Assembly: GCF_013410345.1 (NCBI RefSeq)
Contig: NZ_JACCFJ010000001.1
Location: 2,827,001-2,891,000 of the forward strand
DNA length: 64,000 bases
Direction of reading: 5' to 3'
Source: Saccharopolyspora hordei
GTDB lineage: Bacteria; Actinomycetota; Actinomycetes; Mycobacteriales; Pseudonocardiaceae
In this document: positions 24,963-35,560 of the stretch, in pieces
Layout of the letters: each line of letters opens with the position of its first letter
Numbering within the stretch: position 1 is the first letter of the stretch
Notes under the pieces: model-generated
The model's database searches: none
Told to the model about the DNA's origin: nothing
What the model saw: only the letters and a program-made list of their open reading frames with translations
Position numbers and translations under genes: made by a program

Positions 24963-27638
24963 TCACGGTGGGCCGGGACGGACCTGGACGGCGGTGACCT
25001 TGTACTCCGGGCAGCCGGTGGCGGTGTCGGTGTGCGGGGAGGTGAGGTCGTTGACGGTGGCCCCCGGGAAGTGGAACGCCGCGAACACCTGGCCGGGCAC
25101 CACGTCCCGGGTGAGGTGCGCGGTGAGGGCGGCCCGTCCCCACCGGCTGGTGACGGTCACGTCCGCGCCGTCCACCACGCGCAGGTGCGCGGCGTCGGTG
25201 GGGTGGATCTCGAGCGCTTCGGCGGGCAGCAGCTCGGCGTTCGGGGTGCGGCGGGTCATGGACCCGGTGTTGTGGTGCTCCAGCCGCCGACCGGTGATGA
25301 GCAGGTACGGGAACTCGCCGTCGGGCTGCTCCCCGGGCGGGAGGTGGGGGAGCGCGGCGAGCGCGGCGCGGCCGTCCGGGGTGGCGAACCGGTCGAGGTG
25401 CAGCACCGCCTCGCCCGGCTGGTCGGGCGCGCGGCAGGGCCAGTGCAGCGGACCTCCGGCGTCGAGCCGCTGGTGCGACAGGCCGGCGAACACCGGGGTC
25501 AGCGCGGCGCACTCGGCGAGCGCGTCGGCGGGGGTGGGGCAGCCCAGGTCCGCCCCGAGGGCGTGGGCGATGCGGTGCAGGACGGCGAAGTCGCTGGCCG
25601 CTCCTCCCGGCGGGCTGACGGCCGGCCGGACCCGTTGGAAGCGGCGGTCGAAGTTGACGAACGTGCCGTCCTTCTCCAGGAACGAGGCGGCGGGCAGCAC
25701 GACGTCGGCGTGCTCGGCCGTGCGGGACGGGAAGACGTCGTGGCAGACCACGAGGTCGCAGGCGCGGAGGGCGGCGCGGACGTGCTCGGCGTTCGGGTCG
25801 CTCTGCACGACGTTCTCGCCGATGACGTGGATCGCCCGCACCTCACCGGCGATCGCGGCGTCGAACATCTGCGGGATCCGCAGTCCCGGGCGTTCCGGCA
25901 CGGGCCGGCCCCAGGCAGCGGAGAAGCGGTCCCGGACCGCGGCGTCGGTCACCGGCTGGTAGCCGGGCAGCAGGTCCGGCAGCGCCCCCATGTCGGAGGC
26001 GCCCTGCACGTTGTTCTGCCCGCGCAGCGGCAGGATCCCGCAGCACCCGGGGGTGCCGACCGCGCCGCGCAGGAGGGCGAGGTTGGCCAGGGTGCGCACA
26101 CCGTCGGTGCCGTGGCGGTGCTCGGTGACGCCGAGCCCGTAGACGATGGCCGGGTGTCGTGCCTGGCCGAAGAGCCTCGCCGCGGCGACGAGGTCGGCGG
26201 CCCGCACCCCGGCGATCTCGGCGGTGGTGTCCGGCGGGTAGTCCCGCACCAGCTCGGCGAGGGCGTCGAAACCCGTGGTGCGGCGGTCGAGGAAGTCGTG
26301 GTCGAGGTGGTCCTCGGTGATGAGCACGTGGGCGAGCCCGTTGAAGACGGCGACGTTGGAGCCGGGGACGGCCTGCAGGTGGACGTCGGCGAGGGCGGCC
26401 AGTTCGGTGCGGCGGGGGTCGACGACGACCAGCCGCGCCCCGGCCAGGACGCGCTGCTTGATGCGGGCGCCGACGACCGGGTGCGCGTCGGTGGGATTGG
26501 CGCCCACCAGCAGGACGCAGTCGGTGTGGTCGAGGTCGTCGAGCGGGTTGGTGCCGCCGGCGAGGCCGAAGGAGGCGCTGAGCCCGGTCGCGGACGGCGC
26601 GTGGCACAGGCGGGAGCAGTTGTCGACGTTGTTGGTGCCGATGACGGTGCGGACGAACTTCTGCGCCAGGTAGTTCTCCTCGTTGGTGGCCCGGGCGGAG
26701 GAGATCATCGCGATGGCGTCCGGGCCGTGCCGGTCCCGGACGGCGGCCAACCGGTGCGCGACCGTGCGGACGGCGTCGTCCCACGTGGTCGGGACGAGCC
26801 GGCCGTCGCGGCGGACCAGCGGTGTGGTGAGGCGGTCCTCGGCGCGGGTGAAGCCGTGTGCGAAGCGGCCCTTGACGCAGGCGTGCCCGCGGTTGACCGG
26901 CGCACCGCGGGTCGGGGTGACGGCGGCGACCTCGCCGTCCCGGACGTGGACGTCGAGCGTGCAGCCGACACCGCAGTACCCGCAGGTGGTCGTGGTCGTC
27001 GACGTGGTGGGCCGGGGGTCGAGCAGGCCGGGCTCGGACAGCGCGCCGGTGGGGCAGCTGTCCACGCACCCGCCGCACCCGACGCAGGGCGAGGACACCC
27101 ACGACCCACCGTCCCCGGGCGTGACGACGGTGTCGAAGCCGCGGCCGGTCAGGTCCAGGGCGAAGGTGCCCTGCACCTCGGCGCACACGGCCACGCACCG
27201 CCCGCACGCGATGCACAGGTCGCGGTCGAGCTTGACGTAGGGGTGGGAGTGGTCCACCCCGCGCTGGTGGCCGCCGCGGGCCGAACGGTCGGTGGGGATG
27301 CCGAAGCAGGCGCACGCCCGGACGAGTTCGCTGCGCTCGGCCGGAACGTCCCACGCCCGCCCGGGGAGTTCCGAGACGACCAGTTCCAGCGCACCCCTCG
27401 CGGCACCTCGGGCGACGGGGTCGGCGAGGCTGACGCGCATGCCGTCCACGGCGGGCGTGGTGCACGCGGCGACGACGCGGCCGTCCGCCCCGACCAGGCA
27501 GGTCCGGCACGACCCGCGCGGCGACACCCGGTCGTCGTGGCACAGCGCCGGCAGCTCGGCGCCGGCGGCGCGCACGGACTCCAGGACGGTCGCGCCCTCC
27601 GGAACGTCCACAGTGGTCACGTCGACGTGCACGCGCAT
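24963..27638 (-). CDS. fdsA: Molybdenum-dependent formate dehydrogenase, alpha subunit
   Basis: Oxidises formate to CO2, likely with NAD through the adjacent beta subunit. The 891-residue protein has an N-terminal [2Fe-2S] domain (C33, C44, C47, C59), two [4Fe-4S] ferredoxin motifs (C142/145/148/152 and C185/188/191/195), a further [4Fe-4S] set (C219, C222, C226, C254) and the bis-MGD domain. Cys345 in RLCHAPS sits where formate dehydrogenases carry the metal-binding Cys or Sec, so this is a Cys enzyme. TTTTT before C219 is a linker oddity. The start overlaps the beta-subunit stop by 1 base. No fdhD or gamma subunit gene is in the window. Confidence 0.9.
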   Translation of the reverse strand: MRVHVDVTTVDVPEGATVLESVRAAGAELPALCHDDRVSPRGSCRTCLVGADGRVVAACTTPAVDGMRVSLADPVARGAARGALELVVSELPGRAWDVPAERSELVRACACFGIPTDRSARGGHQRGVDHSHPYVKLDRDLCIACGRCVAVCAEVQGTFALDLTGRGFDTVVTPGDGGSWVSSPCVGCGGCVDSCPTGALSEPGLLDPRPTTSTTTTTCGYCGVGCTLDVHVRDGEVAAVTPTRGAPVNRGHACVKGRFAHGFTRAEDRLTTPLVRRDGRLVPTTWDDAVRTVAHRLAAVRDRHGPDAIAMISSARATNEENYLAQKFVRTVIGTNNVDNCSRLCHAPSATGLSASFGLAGGTNPLDDLDHTDCVLLVGANPTDAHPVVGARIKQRVLAGARLVVVDPRRTELAALADVHLQAVPGSNVAVFNGLAHVLITEDHLDHDFLDRRTTGFDALAELVRDYPPDTTAEIAGVRAADLVAAARLFGQARHPAIVYGLGVTEHRHGTDGVRTLANLALLRGAVGTPGCCGILPLRGQNNVQGASDMGALPDLLPGYQPVTDAAVRDRFSAAWGRPVPERPGLRIPQMFDAAIAGEVRAIHVIGENVVQSDPNAEHVRAALRACDLVVCHDVFPSRTAEHADVVLPAASFLEKDGTFVNFDRRFQRVRPAVSPPGGAASDFAVLHRIAHALGADLGCPTPADALAECAALTPVFAGLSHQRLDAGGPLHWPCRAPDQPGEAVLHLDRFATPDGRAALAALPHLPPGEQPDGEFPYLLITGRRLEHHNTGSMTRRTPNAELLPAEALEIHPTDAAHLRVVDGADVTVTSRWGRAALTAHLTRDVVPGQVFAAFHFPGATVNDLTSPHTDTATGCPEYKVTAVQVRPGPP

Positions 27639-29323
27639 CAGGGTTCTCCGGCGAGCAGTTCGTCCCGGTAGACGCGCACCAGGCTGCGCACCGCCGTGGG
27701 CACGCCGCGCCCGAAGGCGCACAGGCTGCCGGTGGCCATCACCTCCAGCAGGTCGTCCTGCCGCGACAGGACCGTCCTCGCTCCCGCCGAGTCGCCGGTC
27801 AGCTCCAGGCCCCGTCGTGTGCCGACGCGGCAGGGCGTGCAGGCGCCGCAGCTCTCGGCGGCCGCGAACCGCCACACGTGCCGCAGCAGCTCGTGCGCGG
27901 TGATCCGGTCGTCGACCGCGACGAGACTGCCGTGCCCCAGCGCGACCCCGGCGTCGGCGAGGGCGTCACCGAGCAGCGGGAGGTCCAGCTCGTCGGGGGA
28001 GAGGAAACCGCCGAGCGGCCCGCAGACCTGCAGGCACCGCAGCCGGTAGCCGGGTTCGACGCCACCGCCGAGGGCGTCGACCAGGTAGCGCAGCGGGACG
28101 ACGAGCTCGACCTCGTACACGCCGGGGTTGCGGAACCGCTGGCTCAGGCAGACGAGCTTGGTGCCGGTCTCGGCCGGGGCGCCGAGCTTCGCGTAGGCGG
28201 CACCGCCGTGGCGCAGCACCCAGGGCACCGCGGCGAGCGTCTCGACGTTGTTCACCGCGGTCGGCCGCCCCCACAGCCCGGAACCCGTCGGGTACGGCGG
28301 CCGGGGGCGCACGGTGCCGCGCAGCCCCTGCACGGCGTGCAGCAGCGCGGTCTCCTACCCGGCGACGTAGGAACCCGCGCCCTGCACGACGTCGACGTCG
28401 AAGTCGACCGCCGACCCGTGCACCCCAAGCCCCAGGTGTCCCGCGGCGCGGGCGGCCTCCACCGCGGCGCCCATCGTCGCGGCAGCCGCCGGGTACTCGG
28501 AGCGGACGAACACCACACCGCGGCTCGCGCCGGTCGCGAACCCGGCGAGCGCCAGGCCTTCCAGCACGCGCTCGGGGTCGCGCTCCATGAGCAGCCGGTC
28601 GCAGTAGGAGCCGGGATCGCCCTCGTCGCCGTTGGCCACCACGAACCTCGGCGCCGGACCGGTCGCGGCGGCCCGCCACTTGGCCGCCACCGGGAACTCC
28701 GCACCACCTCGGCCGCGCAGCCCGGCGACCGCCACCTCGGCGCGGACCTCGGTGGCGGAGCCGGTGCGGACGACCTGCGGCCACACCTGCCACGGTCGGT
28801 CCGCTCCGGTCAGCCCCGCGAGCACCACGGCCTGCCGGGAGGCCACGTGGAAGGGGATCGCGGGAGCCGGGGCCGGCCCGGGACCGCAGTGCAGGTGGTC
28901 GGCGAAGCCGGGGCCGGTGACCGGGGTGTGCCCGTCCAGCGCGGTCGGTGCGGCGTAGCAGTACCCGAGGCAGTGCGCCTCGGCCAACGACACCGAACCG
29001 TCGGCGCTGGTGCGTCCGGACGGCACGCCCAGCGCGGCCTCCGCCAGCGGAACGGCGTGGCCCCCGGCCGAGACGAAGCACGAGGTGCCTGAGCAGACCC
29101 GCACGTGCCGGGTCCCGCGCGGCGCGCCGAGGTCGGCGTAGTACCCGGCCGCGCCCGTCACCGCGGCCACCGGCCGCCCGAACTCCTCGGCGATGGCGTG
29201 CAGGTCGTGCCGGTCGATCCGGCCGTGTCGCGCCGCCGCGTCCTGCAGCCGCTCCAGGACGGCGGTCTCGTCGTGCCCGAACCGACGTGCCCACTCGACG
29301 AACGCGTCCCGCACCACGCACAT
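27638..29323 (-). pseudogene. fdsB: Formate dehydrogenase beta subunit (NuoE-NuoF fusion) interrupted by an in-frame amber codon
   Basis: The frame from ATG 29323 reads an N-terminal NuoE-like [2Fe-2S] part (VCSGTSC, HCLGYC) fused to a NuoF-like FMN/NAD part (GLRGRGGAEFP, NGDEGDPGSYCDR). At codon 323 (28355-28357) the sequence is TAG. Families read GEETAL here; this frame reads G-stop-ETAL, so one G-to-T change (GAG to TAG) explains it. Afterwards the frame continues intact to the stop at 27638-27640, including ESCGACTPCRVG for a [4Fe-4S] cluster. Either a real nonsense mutation, a sequencing error, or suppression. If real, formate dehydrogenase would lose its NAD-linked subunit. Confidence 0.8.
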
Positions 29324-29336
29324 CCCCGCCACGCGG

Positions 29337-30167
29337 TCAGCTCGGTACCACCGCGACCGGGCACGGCGGGTGGTGCAGGACCCCGCGGGCGACCGAGCCC
29401 ACCAGCAAGCCCGTGAACCCGCCCAGTCCGCGGTGCCCGACCACGAGCAGCTGCGCGTCCTGACCGGCCTCGCGCAGCGCCTCCACCGGCGGGACGTTCG
29501 ACACCACCTGGCGCACCGGGACGCTGGGGTGCTCGCGGCTCGGGGCCGCCACCTGGTCGGCGAGCCCCTGCTCGGCCTGGGCGATGAGCTCGTCGCGGTC
29601 GGGGTGGTCGTAGGGGCCGGGGATGAAGTAGGCGTTCGGCAGCGCCTGCAGCGCCACCAGCTCAGTGCCCAGCTCCTCGGCCGCGGTGAAGGCGAACCAC
29701 AGCGCCGGCGCGCACCCCGGCGAGCCGGCGACCCCGACGACGACGGGCCCCGCCGTCGGCAGCGGCGCAGCCGGCACGACCACGACGGGCGAGGACGCGT
29801 GCGTGGCGACCGCCGCGCTGGTGGACCCCAGCAGGACCTCCCGGAACGCACCTTGCCCGCGGGAACCGACCACCACCAGCCGGGCGGAGGCCGACAGGCG
29901 CACCAGTTCCTCGGCGGGGTGCCCGGTGCTGACCTCTTCGGTGATCTCCAGCTGGTCCGACACCTGCCGGCAGGTGTCGCTGACGTCGCGCACCACCGCC
30001 TTGGCGTGCGGCTCGCGCTCCGGGTCGTTGGTGACCAGGACCAAGCGGAGCGGAGCCGACGAGCGGAGCGCTTCCGTCGCCGCCCACGACGCCGCGCGCA
30101 CCGACGACTCCGAACCGTCCACCCCGACGACGACGGCCTGCTGCGAACGCCCCTGCGGTGCGGCCAT
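29337..30167 (-). CDS. Tandem-domain universal stress protein
   Basis: Two UspA domains in 276 residues: domain 1 from [16 protein letters not shown] to [17 protein letters not shown], and domain 2 to [16 protein letters not shown]. Both keep the G-x2-G-x9-G-S/T ATP-binding pattern. The ATG at 30167 is chosen; the frame is open further upstream but overlaps the 5' region of the divergent gene and is Pro/Gly-rich. Twelve to fourteen bases separate it from the formate dehydrogenase beta gene, so it heads that operon. It probably acts in energy or redox stress; partner unknown. Confidence 0.85.
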   Translation of the reverse strand: MAAPQGRSQQAVVVGVDGSESSVRAASWAATEALRSSAPLRLVLVTNDPEREPHAKAVVRDVSDTCRQVSDQLEITEEVSTGHPAEELVRLSASARLVVVGSRGQGAFREVLLGSTSAAVATHASSPVVVVPAAPLPTAGPVVVGVAGSPGCAPALWFAFTAAEELGTELVALQALPNAYFIPGPYDHPDRDELIAQAEQGLADQVAAPSREHPSVPVRQVVSNVPPVEALREAGQDAQLLVVGHRGLGGFTGLLVGSVARGVLHHPPCPVAVVPS

Positions 30168-30255
30168 GGTGACGATGCTGTCGACTGCGCTGCTCCCGCC
30201 GACAGGGCCGATGGGCCCTGGTTCGCCCCGCCGCGCCGGGTGTCCGCTCACGGAT

Positions 30256-33000
30256 GTGCGGTACTCGCTCGGCAGGGGAGCCGGTCCGGGGTCGACGCGC
30301 ACGGGGAGCCGTCCGGACGGGCCAGGAGCGGAACCGGCCGTCCGCGCGGTGCTCACCGACGGCAGCGTGGTGACCGTCCGCGCGGTGGGGCCGCGCGACC
30401 TCGGCGAGCTCGAACGCCTGCACAGCGCGCTCTCCGCCGAGGACCGCTACCTGCGGTTCTTCGGCGCTGCCTCGGACACGTCCGTCGAACGCTTCCTGCG
30501 ACGCCTGGTCGAACCCGGTGGTGCCGCGGTGCTGGCCCTGGGCGCGTTCGCCGGGGAGCGCCTGGTCGGGGTGGGCCACTTCGAGGTGGTGGTCCCCGAC
30601 GTGGCCGAGGTGGCGTTCCTGGTGGAGCACGCCCGGCACGCCCGCGGCGTGGCGACCCTGCTCCTGGAGCACCTCGCCGCCGCGGCCCGCCGGCGCGGGG
30701 TGCGGGCCTTCGTGGCTGAGGTGCTGGCCGAGAACGCCGCGATGCTGCGCGTGTTCCGCGACAGCGGGCTGCCGTACGAGGCCCGCCTGGACGGCCCCTC
30801 GTACCAGGTGAAGCTCTCGCTCGACGCGGGAGAGCCCTACTACGCCGAGGTGAGCGACCGGGAGCGGGTCGCCGACACCGCCAGTCTGCGCCGGGTGCTC
30901 TGCCCGTCCTCGGTCGCCGTGGTCGGGGCGAGCCACCGGGTCTCAGCGGTGGGGCACGCCGTGCTGCGCAACCTCGTCGAAGGCGGGTTCACCGGGACCG
31001 TGCACGCGGTGAACCGCCGTGGCGGCGAGGTCTGCGGCCTGCCCGCGTCCCGTTCGGTGGCCGACCTCCCCAGCGCGCCGGACCTGGCGGTGCTGTGCGT
31101 GCCCGCCGAGCAGGTGCCCGGGGTGGCGGAGGACTGCGGACGCCTCGGTGTGCGGGGACTGCTGGTGATCAGCGCCGGGATCACCGGTCGTCCCGCGATC
31201 ACCGACGGGCTCGTCGGTGCGGTCCGCCGGTGGGGGATGCGGCTGGTCGGGCCGAACTCCCTCGGCGTGGCCAACTCCGACCCCGGGGTGCGCCTGGACG
31301 CGACCTTCAGCGCCGCCGGCCACCCCGCCGGCGAGGTCGGCTTGGCCACGCAGTCCGGTGGCGTCGCGATCGCGGTGCTGGAACGACTCGCCCCGCTGGG
31401 GCTCGGCACCTCCACCATGGTCTCCACCGGCGACAAGTACGACGTGTCCGGCAACGACATGCTGCTGTGGTGGGAACGCGACGACCGCACGCGCATCGGC
31501 GTGCTGTACCTGGAGTCGTTCGGCAACCCGCGCAAGTTCGCCTGGCTGGCGCGGCGGTTCTGCCGGCGCAAGCCGCTGGTCGTGCTGCGCAGCGGAGCCA
31601 GCCCGGTCGCGCAGCAGGCCGCGTTGTCGCACACCGCGGCGGCCGTGACCCCGAGCAGCACCCGCGAAGCGCTGCTGCGGCAGACCGGTGCGATCGGCGT
31701 CGACGACCTCGACGAGCTCGTGGCCGTGCTCGCCTCGCTCAGCTGGCAGGCACTGCCTGACGGCCCGCGCGTGGCGGTGGTCAGCAACGCCGGAGGCCTC
31801 GGCGTGCTCACCGCCGACGCGTGCGCCCGAGCGGGGCTGGAGTTCGCGGCGCTGGACCGGTCGGCCGCCGAGCTCACCACGCTGCTGCCGGACCAGGCGA
31901 GCGCGCGGAACCCGGTCGACACCACCGCGGCGGTCGACGCCGGGACCTTCGGCCGCGCCGTGGAGGTCGTGCTGCACGACCCCGCGGTCGACGCGGTCAT
32001 CGTGCCGCTGCTGCGGACGGCGGTCGGCGACCCGCTCCCGGGGCTGGTCGAGGCCGTGACCCGCGCCCGCGCGGCCGGGTGCGCCACGCCCGTGCTCGCG
32101 GTGCGGGCCGGGCAGCAGGAGTCGGTGACCTCCCTCGCCGTCGGCGAGCACCGGATCCCGGTGTTCACCGACGCCTCGCTCGCCGCTCGTGCGCTGGCCG
32201 ACGTCACCACCCACGCCCGCTGGCTGGCCCGCCCGCAGGGCGTGGTGCCCGACCTCGCGCACGTCGACGTCCCCGCGGCACGGGAGCTGGTCGACGCCGC
32301 GCTGACCCAGCTGCCCAGCGGGGGCGGGTGGCTCGACCCCCGCCAGGTGCAGGACCTCCTCGCCGCGTTCGGCCTCCCGGTCGTGCCGTCGACGGTGTGC
32401 ACCAGCGAGGAGGACGCGCTCGCGGCGTTCCGCGCGGTCAGCGGGAGCGCCGCGCTCAAGGTCCGGGCCGACGGTGTCCTGCACAAGGCACGCGCCGGGG
32501 GAGTCGTGCTCGGGATCGCGACGGTCGCCGAGCTCCGCGCGGCCTGGGCACGGCTGGCGGCCGAGTTCGGCGCCAGGTTCCGCGGTGCCGTGCTGCAGCC
32601 CGTGGTCGAACCGGGACGGGAGTTGCTGGTCGGGGTGTACCGCGAGGCCGCCTTCGGTCCGGTGGTCGTCCTCGGCCTGGGCGGCACCGATGCGGAGCTG
32701 ATCGCCGACCGCAGCCGACGGCTCGTGCCGCTGACCGACCGGGACGCCCACGACATGCTCCACGAGCTGCGGGCCGCGCCCCACCTCGTCGGCCCGCACG
32801 CCGACCGACCGGTGGACGCCGACGCCGTGGTCGACGTGCTCCTGCGGGCCGCGCGGATGGCCGAGCTGCTGCCGGGCGTGGTGGAGATGGACCTGAACCC
32901 GGTGATCGTCACGGACCGGGGCGCGCAGGTCCCGGACGCCCGCGTCCGCGTGGAGCCGCGCGAACCCGACGACCCGTTGATCCGCCGGCTCCGCCTGTGA
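30256..33000 (+). CDS. GNAT acetyltransferase fused to NDP-forming acyl-CoA synthetase-like protein
   Basis: Large protein of about 914 residues. The N-terminal GNAT domain (about 30-185) shows [20 protein letters not shown] for acetyl-CoA binding. Then come CoA-binding ([19 protein letters not shown]), succinyl-CoA-ligase-like ([25 protein letters not shown] with the phosphorylatable His) and ATP-grasp domains ([21 protein letters not shown]). This is the layout of Pat/PatZ-type protein lysine acetyltransferases, which regulate acetyl-CoA synthetase, though some have acyl-CoA synthetase activity. The start is uncertain: GTG 30256 or GTG 30349; no strong ribosome site. It is divergent from the tandem USP gene. 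Confidence 0.85.
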   Translation: MRYSLGRGAGPGSTRTGSRPDGPGAEPAVRAVLTDGSVVTVRAVGPRDLGELERLHSALSAEDRYLRFFGAASDTSVERFLRRLVEPGGAAVLALGAFAGERLVGVGHFEVVVPDVAEVAFLVEHARHARGVATLLLEHLAAAARRRGVRAFVAEVLAENAAMLRVFRDSGLPYEARLDGPSYQVKLSLDAGEPYYAEVSDRERVADTASLRRVLCPSSVAVVGASHRVSAVGHAVLRNLVEGGFTGTVHAVNRRGGEVCGLPASRSVADLPSAPDLAVLCVPAEQVPGVAEDCGRLGVRGLLVISAGITGRPAITDGLVGAVRRWGMRLVGPNSLGVANSDPGVRLDATFSAAGHPAGEVGLATQSGGVAIAVLERLAPLGLGTSTMVSTGDKYDVSGNDMLLWWERDDRTRIGVLYLESFGNPRKFAWLARRFCRRKPLVVLRSGASPVAQQAALSHTAAAVTPSSTREALLRQTGAIGVDDLDELVAVLASLSWQALPDGPRVAVVSNAGGLGVLTADACARAGLEFAALDRSAAELTTLLPDQASARNPVDTTAAVDAGTFGRAVEVVLHDPAVDAVIVPLLRTAVGDPLPGLVEAVTRARAAGCATPVLAVRAGQQESVTSLAVGEHRIPVFTDASLAARALADVTTHARWLARPQGVVPDLAHVDVPAARELVDAALTQLPSGGGWLDPRQVQDLLAAFGLPVVPSTVCTSEEDALAAFRAVSGSAALKVRADGVLHKARAGGVVLGIATVAELRAAWARLAAEFGARFRGAVLQPVVEPGRELLVGVYREAAFGPVVVLGLGGTDAELIADRSRRLVPLTDRDAHDMLHELRAAPHLVGPHADRPVDADAVVDVLLRAARMAELLPGVVEMDLNPVIVTDRGAQVPDARVRVEPREPDDPLIRRLRL

Positions 33001-33184
33001 CCTGGGCCGTGACCATCGTCCCTACCCGGGGCGCGGAGGCTGCGCGATGGTCGGATCGCGACCAGCGCAGTGGCGGCGGGTGCCTCGCCTGCGACGAGCC
33101 GGCTGGTCCGTGCGGGGGAGCCGTGACCCCGACCGAGGTGTCGCGGCTCCAGCGGTTCGGGCACGCGACGGAGGTGCGACGCCC

Positions 33185-34069
33185 GTGACAGCTGCGAGGA
33201 CGAGACCGGTCGTCGTGGGCATCGACGGCTCGTCGGCCGCGCTGGCGGCCACCCGGTGGGCGGCCGCCGAGGCCCAGCGGCGCGGCACGCGGTTGCGCGT
33301 GGTGTTCGCCAACGTCTTCGCCCTGGTCTACATCCCGGACCTGCCGACCGTCCCGCTGCCGGAGAGCTCCGCCCGGGCCATGGAGCGCCAGGGCGAGCAG
33401 TGGCTGCGGCGCGCGCACGAGGAGGCGACCGCCGTGGCTCCGGACCTGGAGGTCGTCACCTACTCGCACAAGGCCGGGGCCCTCGCCACGCTCGTCGAGG
33501 AGTCCCGGCGCGCGCAGCTCGCCGTCGTCGGCAGCAGCGGGCTCGGCGCCTTCACCGGGCTGTTCGTGGGGTCGGTCGCGGTCGGGTTGTGCGCGCAGGG
33601 GCACTGCCCGGTCGCGGTGGTGCGCCCGCTGCCGACCGACGACCCCGGCGCCCCGGTCGTCGTGGGGGTGGACGACGCCCCGAGCACCGAGCGGGTGCTG
33701 GAGATCGCGTTCGAGGAAGCGTGGATGCGCGGTGTCGCGCTCGAAGCCGTGCACGCCTGGCACCTCATCGGCACCACCGGAGCGTGGCGGAGCTTCCACC
33801 GCAGCGGACAGGGCGCCGCGGTGCAGGACGAGGAGGAACGCGTCCTGGCCGAGACCATCGCGGTGTGGAGCGAGAAGTACCCCGCTGTCGAGGTGCGCCG
33901 GATCGTCGTGCAGGACAAGCCGGCGCGGGCGCTGCTCGACCGCGCGCAGCACGCCCAGCTGGTGGTCGTCGGGTCCCGCGGACGGGGCCCCGCCACGGGA
34001 CTGCTGCTGGGATCGACGAGCCAGCAACTGGTGCACCGAGCCCCGTGCCCGCTCATCGTGGCGCGGTGA
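33185..34069 (+). CDS. Tandem-domain universal stress protein
   Basis: Product of 294 residues with two UspA folds: residues about 5-150 (VVVGIDGSSAALAATRWA ... GSSGLGAFTGLFVGSV) and 155-294 (VVVGVDDAPSTERVLEIA ... GSRGRGPATGLLLGSTSQQL). Both nucleotide loops are intact. The GTG at 33185 follows GGAGG by 9 bases. It follows the GNAT/acyl-CoA synthetase gene and precedes nicotinate phosphoribosyltransferase, consistent with a redox-stress gene group. Sequence differs clearly from the USP at 29337, so not a recent duplicate. Confidence 0.9.
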   Translation: MTAARTRPVVVGIDGSSAALAATRWAAAEAQRRGTRLRVVFANVFALVYIPDLPTVPLPESSARAMERQGEQWLRRAHEEATAVAPDLEVVTYSHKAGALATLVEESRRAQLAVVGSSGLGAFTGLFVGSVAVGLCAQGHCPVAVVRPLPTDDPGAPVVVGVDDAPSTERVLEIAFEEAWMRGVALEAVHAWHLIGTTGAWRSFHRSGQGAAVQDEEERVLAETIAVWSEKYPAVEVRRIVVQDKPARALLDRAQHAQLVVVGSRGRGPATGLLLGSTSQQLVHRAPCPLIVAR

Positions 34070-34146
34070 GGTGACGGCGGTGGTCGGCGCATCGGAACGG
34101 CGCACCGGCGAGTGGTGCCGCCGTTGAACCGGAACGGGGGCACGAC

Positions 34147-35475
34147 ATGACGGGTCTGCGCACCGACCTGTACGAGATCAGGATGGCGGCCAGCTACCTG
34201 CGGCGGGGCATGACCGCACCGGCGACCTTCAGCCTCTTCGCGCGAAAGCTGCCGCGCGACCGGGGTTTCCTCGTCTCCGCGGGCCTCGCGGACTGCTTGC
34301 GCTTCCTGGCGGACCTGCGGTTCACCCCCGACGAGCTCACCTACCTCGCGGACGAGGTGCACCTGCCCGACGAGGACCTGGCAGCCCTGGAGGCGCTGCG
34401 CTTCACCGGGGACGTGTGGGCCGTGCCCGAGGGCAGGGTGGTGTTCGCCGACGAGCCGTTCCTGGAGGTGACGGCGCCGCTGCCGCAGGCGCAGCTGGTG
34501 GAGACGGCGTTGCTGAACCACGTCACGTTCCAGTCGGTGGTGGCGTCCAAGGCCGCGCGGTGCCGGCTCGCCGCGCCGCACGCGGGACTGGTCGACTTCG
34601 CCGCCCGCCGCACGCACGGCCTGGAAGCCGCCAGGGCGGTCGCCCGCGCCGCGGTCATCGCCGGGTTCGGCGGCACCAGCTACGTGGCCGCCGCGCGCGA
34701 GTTCGGCGTCCCGGCCGTCGGCACGATGGCGCACTCCTACGTCGAAGCGTTCCCCGACGAGCGCGCCGCGTTCCGCGCGTTCGCCGAGGACTTCCCGGAC
34801 GCCACGGTGTTCTTGGTGGACACCTACGACACGCTGCACGGTGTCCGCACGGCGATCGAGGTCGCCCAGGACCTGCCCGCCGACCGCATCGGGGTCAGGC
34901 TGGACTCCGGGAACCTCGGCGAGCTGGCGCGCGCGACCCGCCGCCTGCTGGACGACGCCGGGTTGTCCGGGGCACGGATCGTGGCCAGCGGGGGCCTCGA
35001 CGAGCACGCGCTCGCCGACCTCGCCTCCGCGCCGATCGACGTCTTCGGGGTGGGCACCCGCATGGGAGTGTCCTCGGACGCCCCGTCGATGGACAGCGCC
35101 TACAAGCTGGTCGAGTACGACGGGAACCCGGTGATGAAGCTGTCGGTGGGAAAGCTGACCGCCCCCGGCGCCAAGCAGGTCCACCGCGGTGCGCCCGGGC
35201 GACCCGATCTCCTCAGCCTGCGTGACGAGGGGACTCCAGCGGATCGGGAACCGCTGCTGCGACCCGTGATGCGGGGTGGGGTGCGGCTGGCCGACCCCGA
35301 GCCGCTGTCGGCCGCGCAGCGGCGGTGCGAACAGGACCTGCGGTGGCTTCCCGAGCAGGCCCGCGCGCTGACGGGTCCGACACCGCTCGACGTGGTCTGG
35401 TCCGCGGAGCTGACCGAGCTGACGGAGGCGTTGCACCGGTCGATCGCGGCCCGGAACGACCTGGCACACGCCTAG
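34147..35475 (+). CDS. pncB: Nicotinate phosphoribosyltransferase
   Basis: Makes nicotinate mononucleotide from nicotinate and phosphoribosyl pyrophosphate for NAD salvage. The 442-residue protein begins TDLYEIRMAASYL as in PncB2-type enzymes, has the FAARRTHG segment, GTMAHSY, VRLDSGNL and FGVGTRMGVS (phosphate-binding end of the barrel). Length fits the short actinobacterial form. It sits beside universal stress proteins, as pncB2 does in the mycobacterial dormancy regulon, suggesting a stress-linked NAD pool role. Family well supported; regulation is inference. Confidence 0.92.
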   Translation: MTGLRTDLYEIRMAASYLRRGMTAPATFSLFARKLPRDRGFLVSAGLADCLRFLADLRFTPDELTYLADEVHLPDEDLAALEALRFTGDVWAVPEGRVVFADEPFLEVTAPLPQAQLVETALLNHVTFQSVVASKAARCRLAAPHAGLVDFAARRTHGLEAARAVARAAVIAGFGGTSYVAAAREFGVPAVGTMAHSYVEAFPDERAAFRAFAEDFPDATVFLVDTYDTLHGVRTAIEVAQDLPADRIGVRLDSGNLGELARATRRLLDDAGLSGARIVASGGLDEHALADLASAPIDVFGVGTRMGVSSDAPSMDSAYKLVEYDGNPVMKLSVGKLTAPGAKQVHRGAPGRPDLLSLRDEGTPADREPLLRPVMRGGVRLADPEPLSAAQRRCEQDLRWLPEQARALTGPTPLDVVWSAELTELTEALHRSIAARNDLAHA

Positions 35476-35560
35476 TCGCGGCGGGAGGGACTGCTGTGAC
35501 GCGTGCTGTGCCCAGCACGAGCGTGGTGTGGTGCCCCGCCGCGGGCGGGTACTCGCGGGC

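Noticed and set aside
24045-27671. Very long open frame (over 1,200 codons) on the plus strand opposite the formate dehydrogenase alpha gene
   Set aside because: Translation is Gly/Arg/Val/Asp-rich with no domain; the minus strand encodes a full set of Fe-S and molybdopterin motifs. It is an antisense shadow typical of very high GC DNA.
28355-28357. Amber codon as pyrrolysine or selenocysteine insertion
   Set aside because: UAG is not the selenocysteine codon, there is no pyl gene set, and the family has Glu here.
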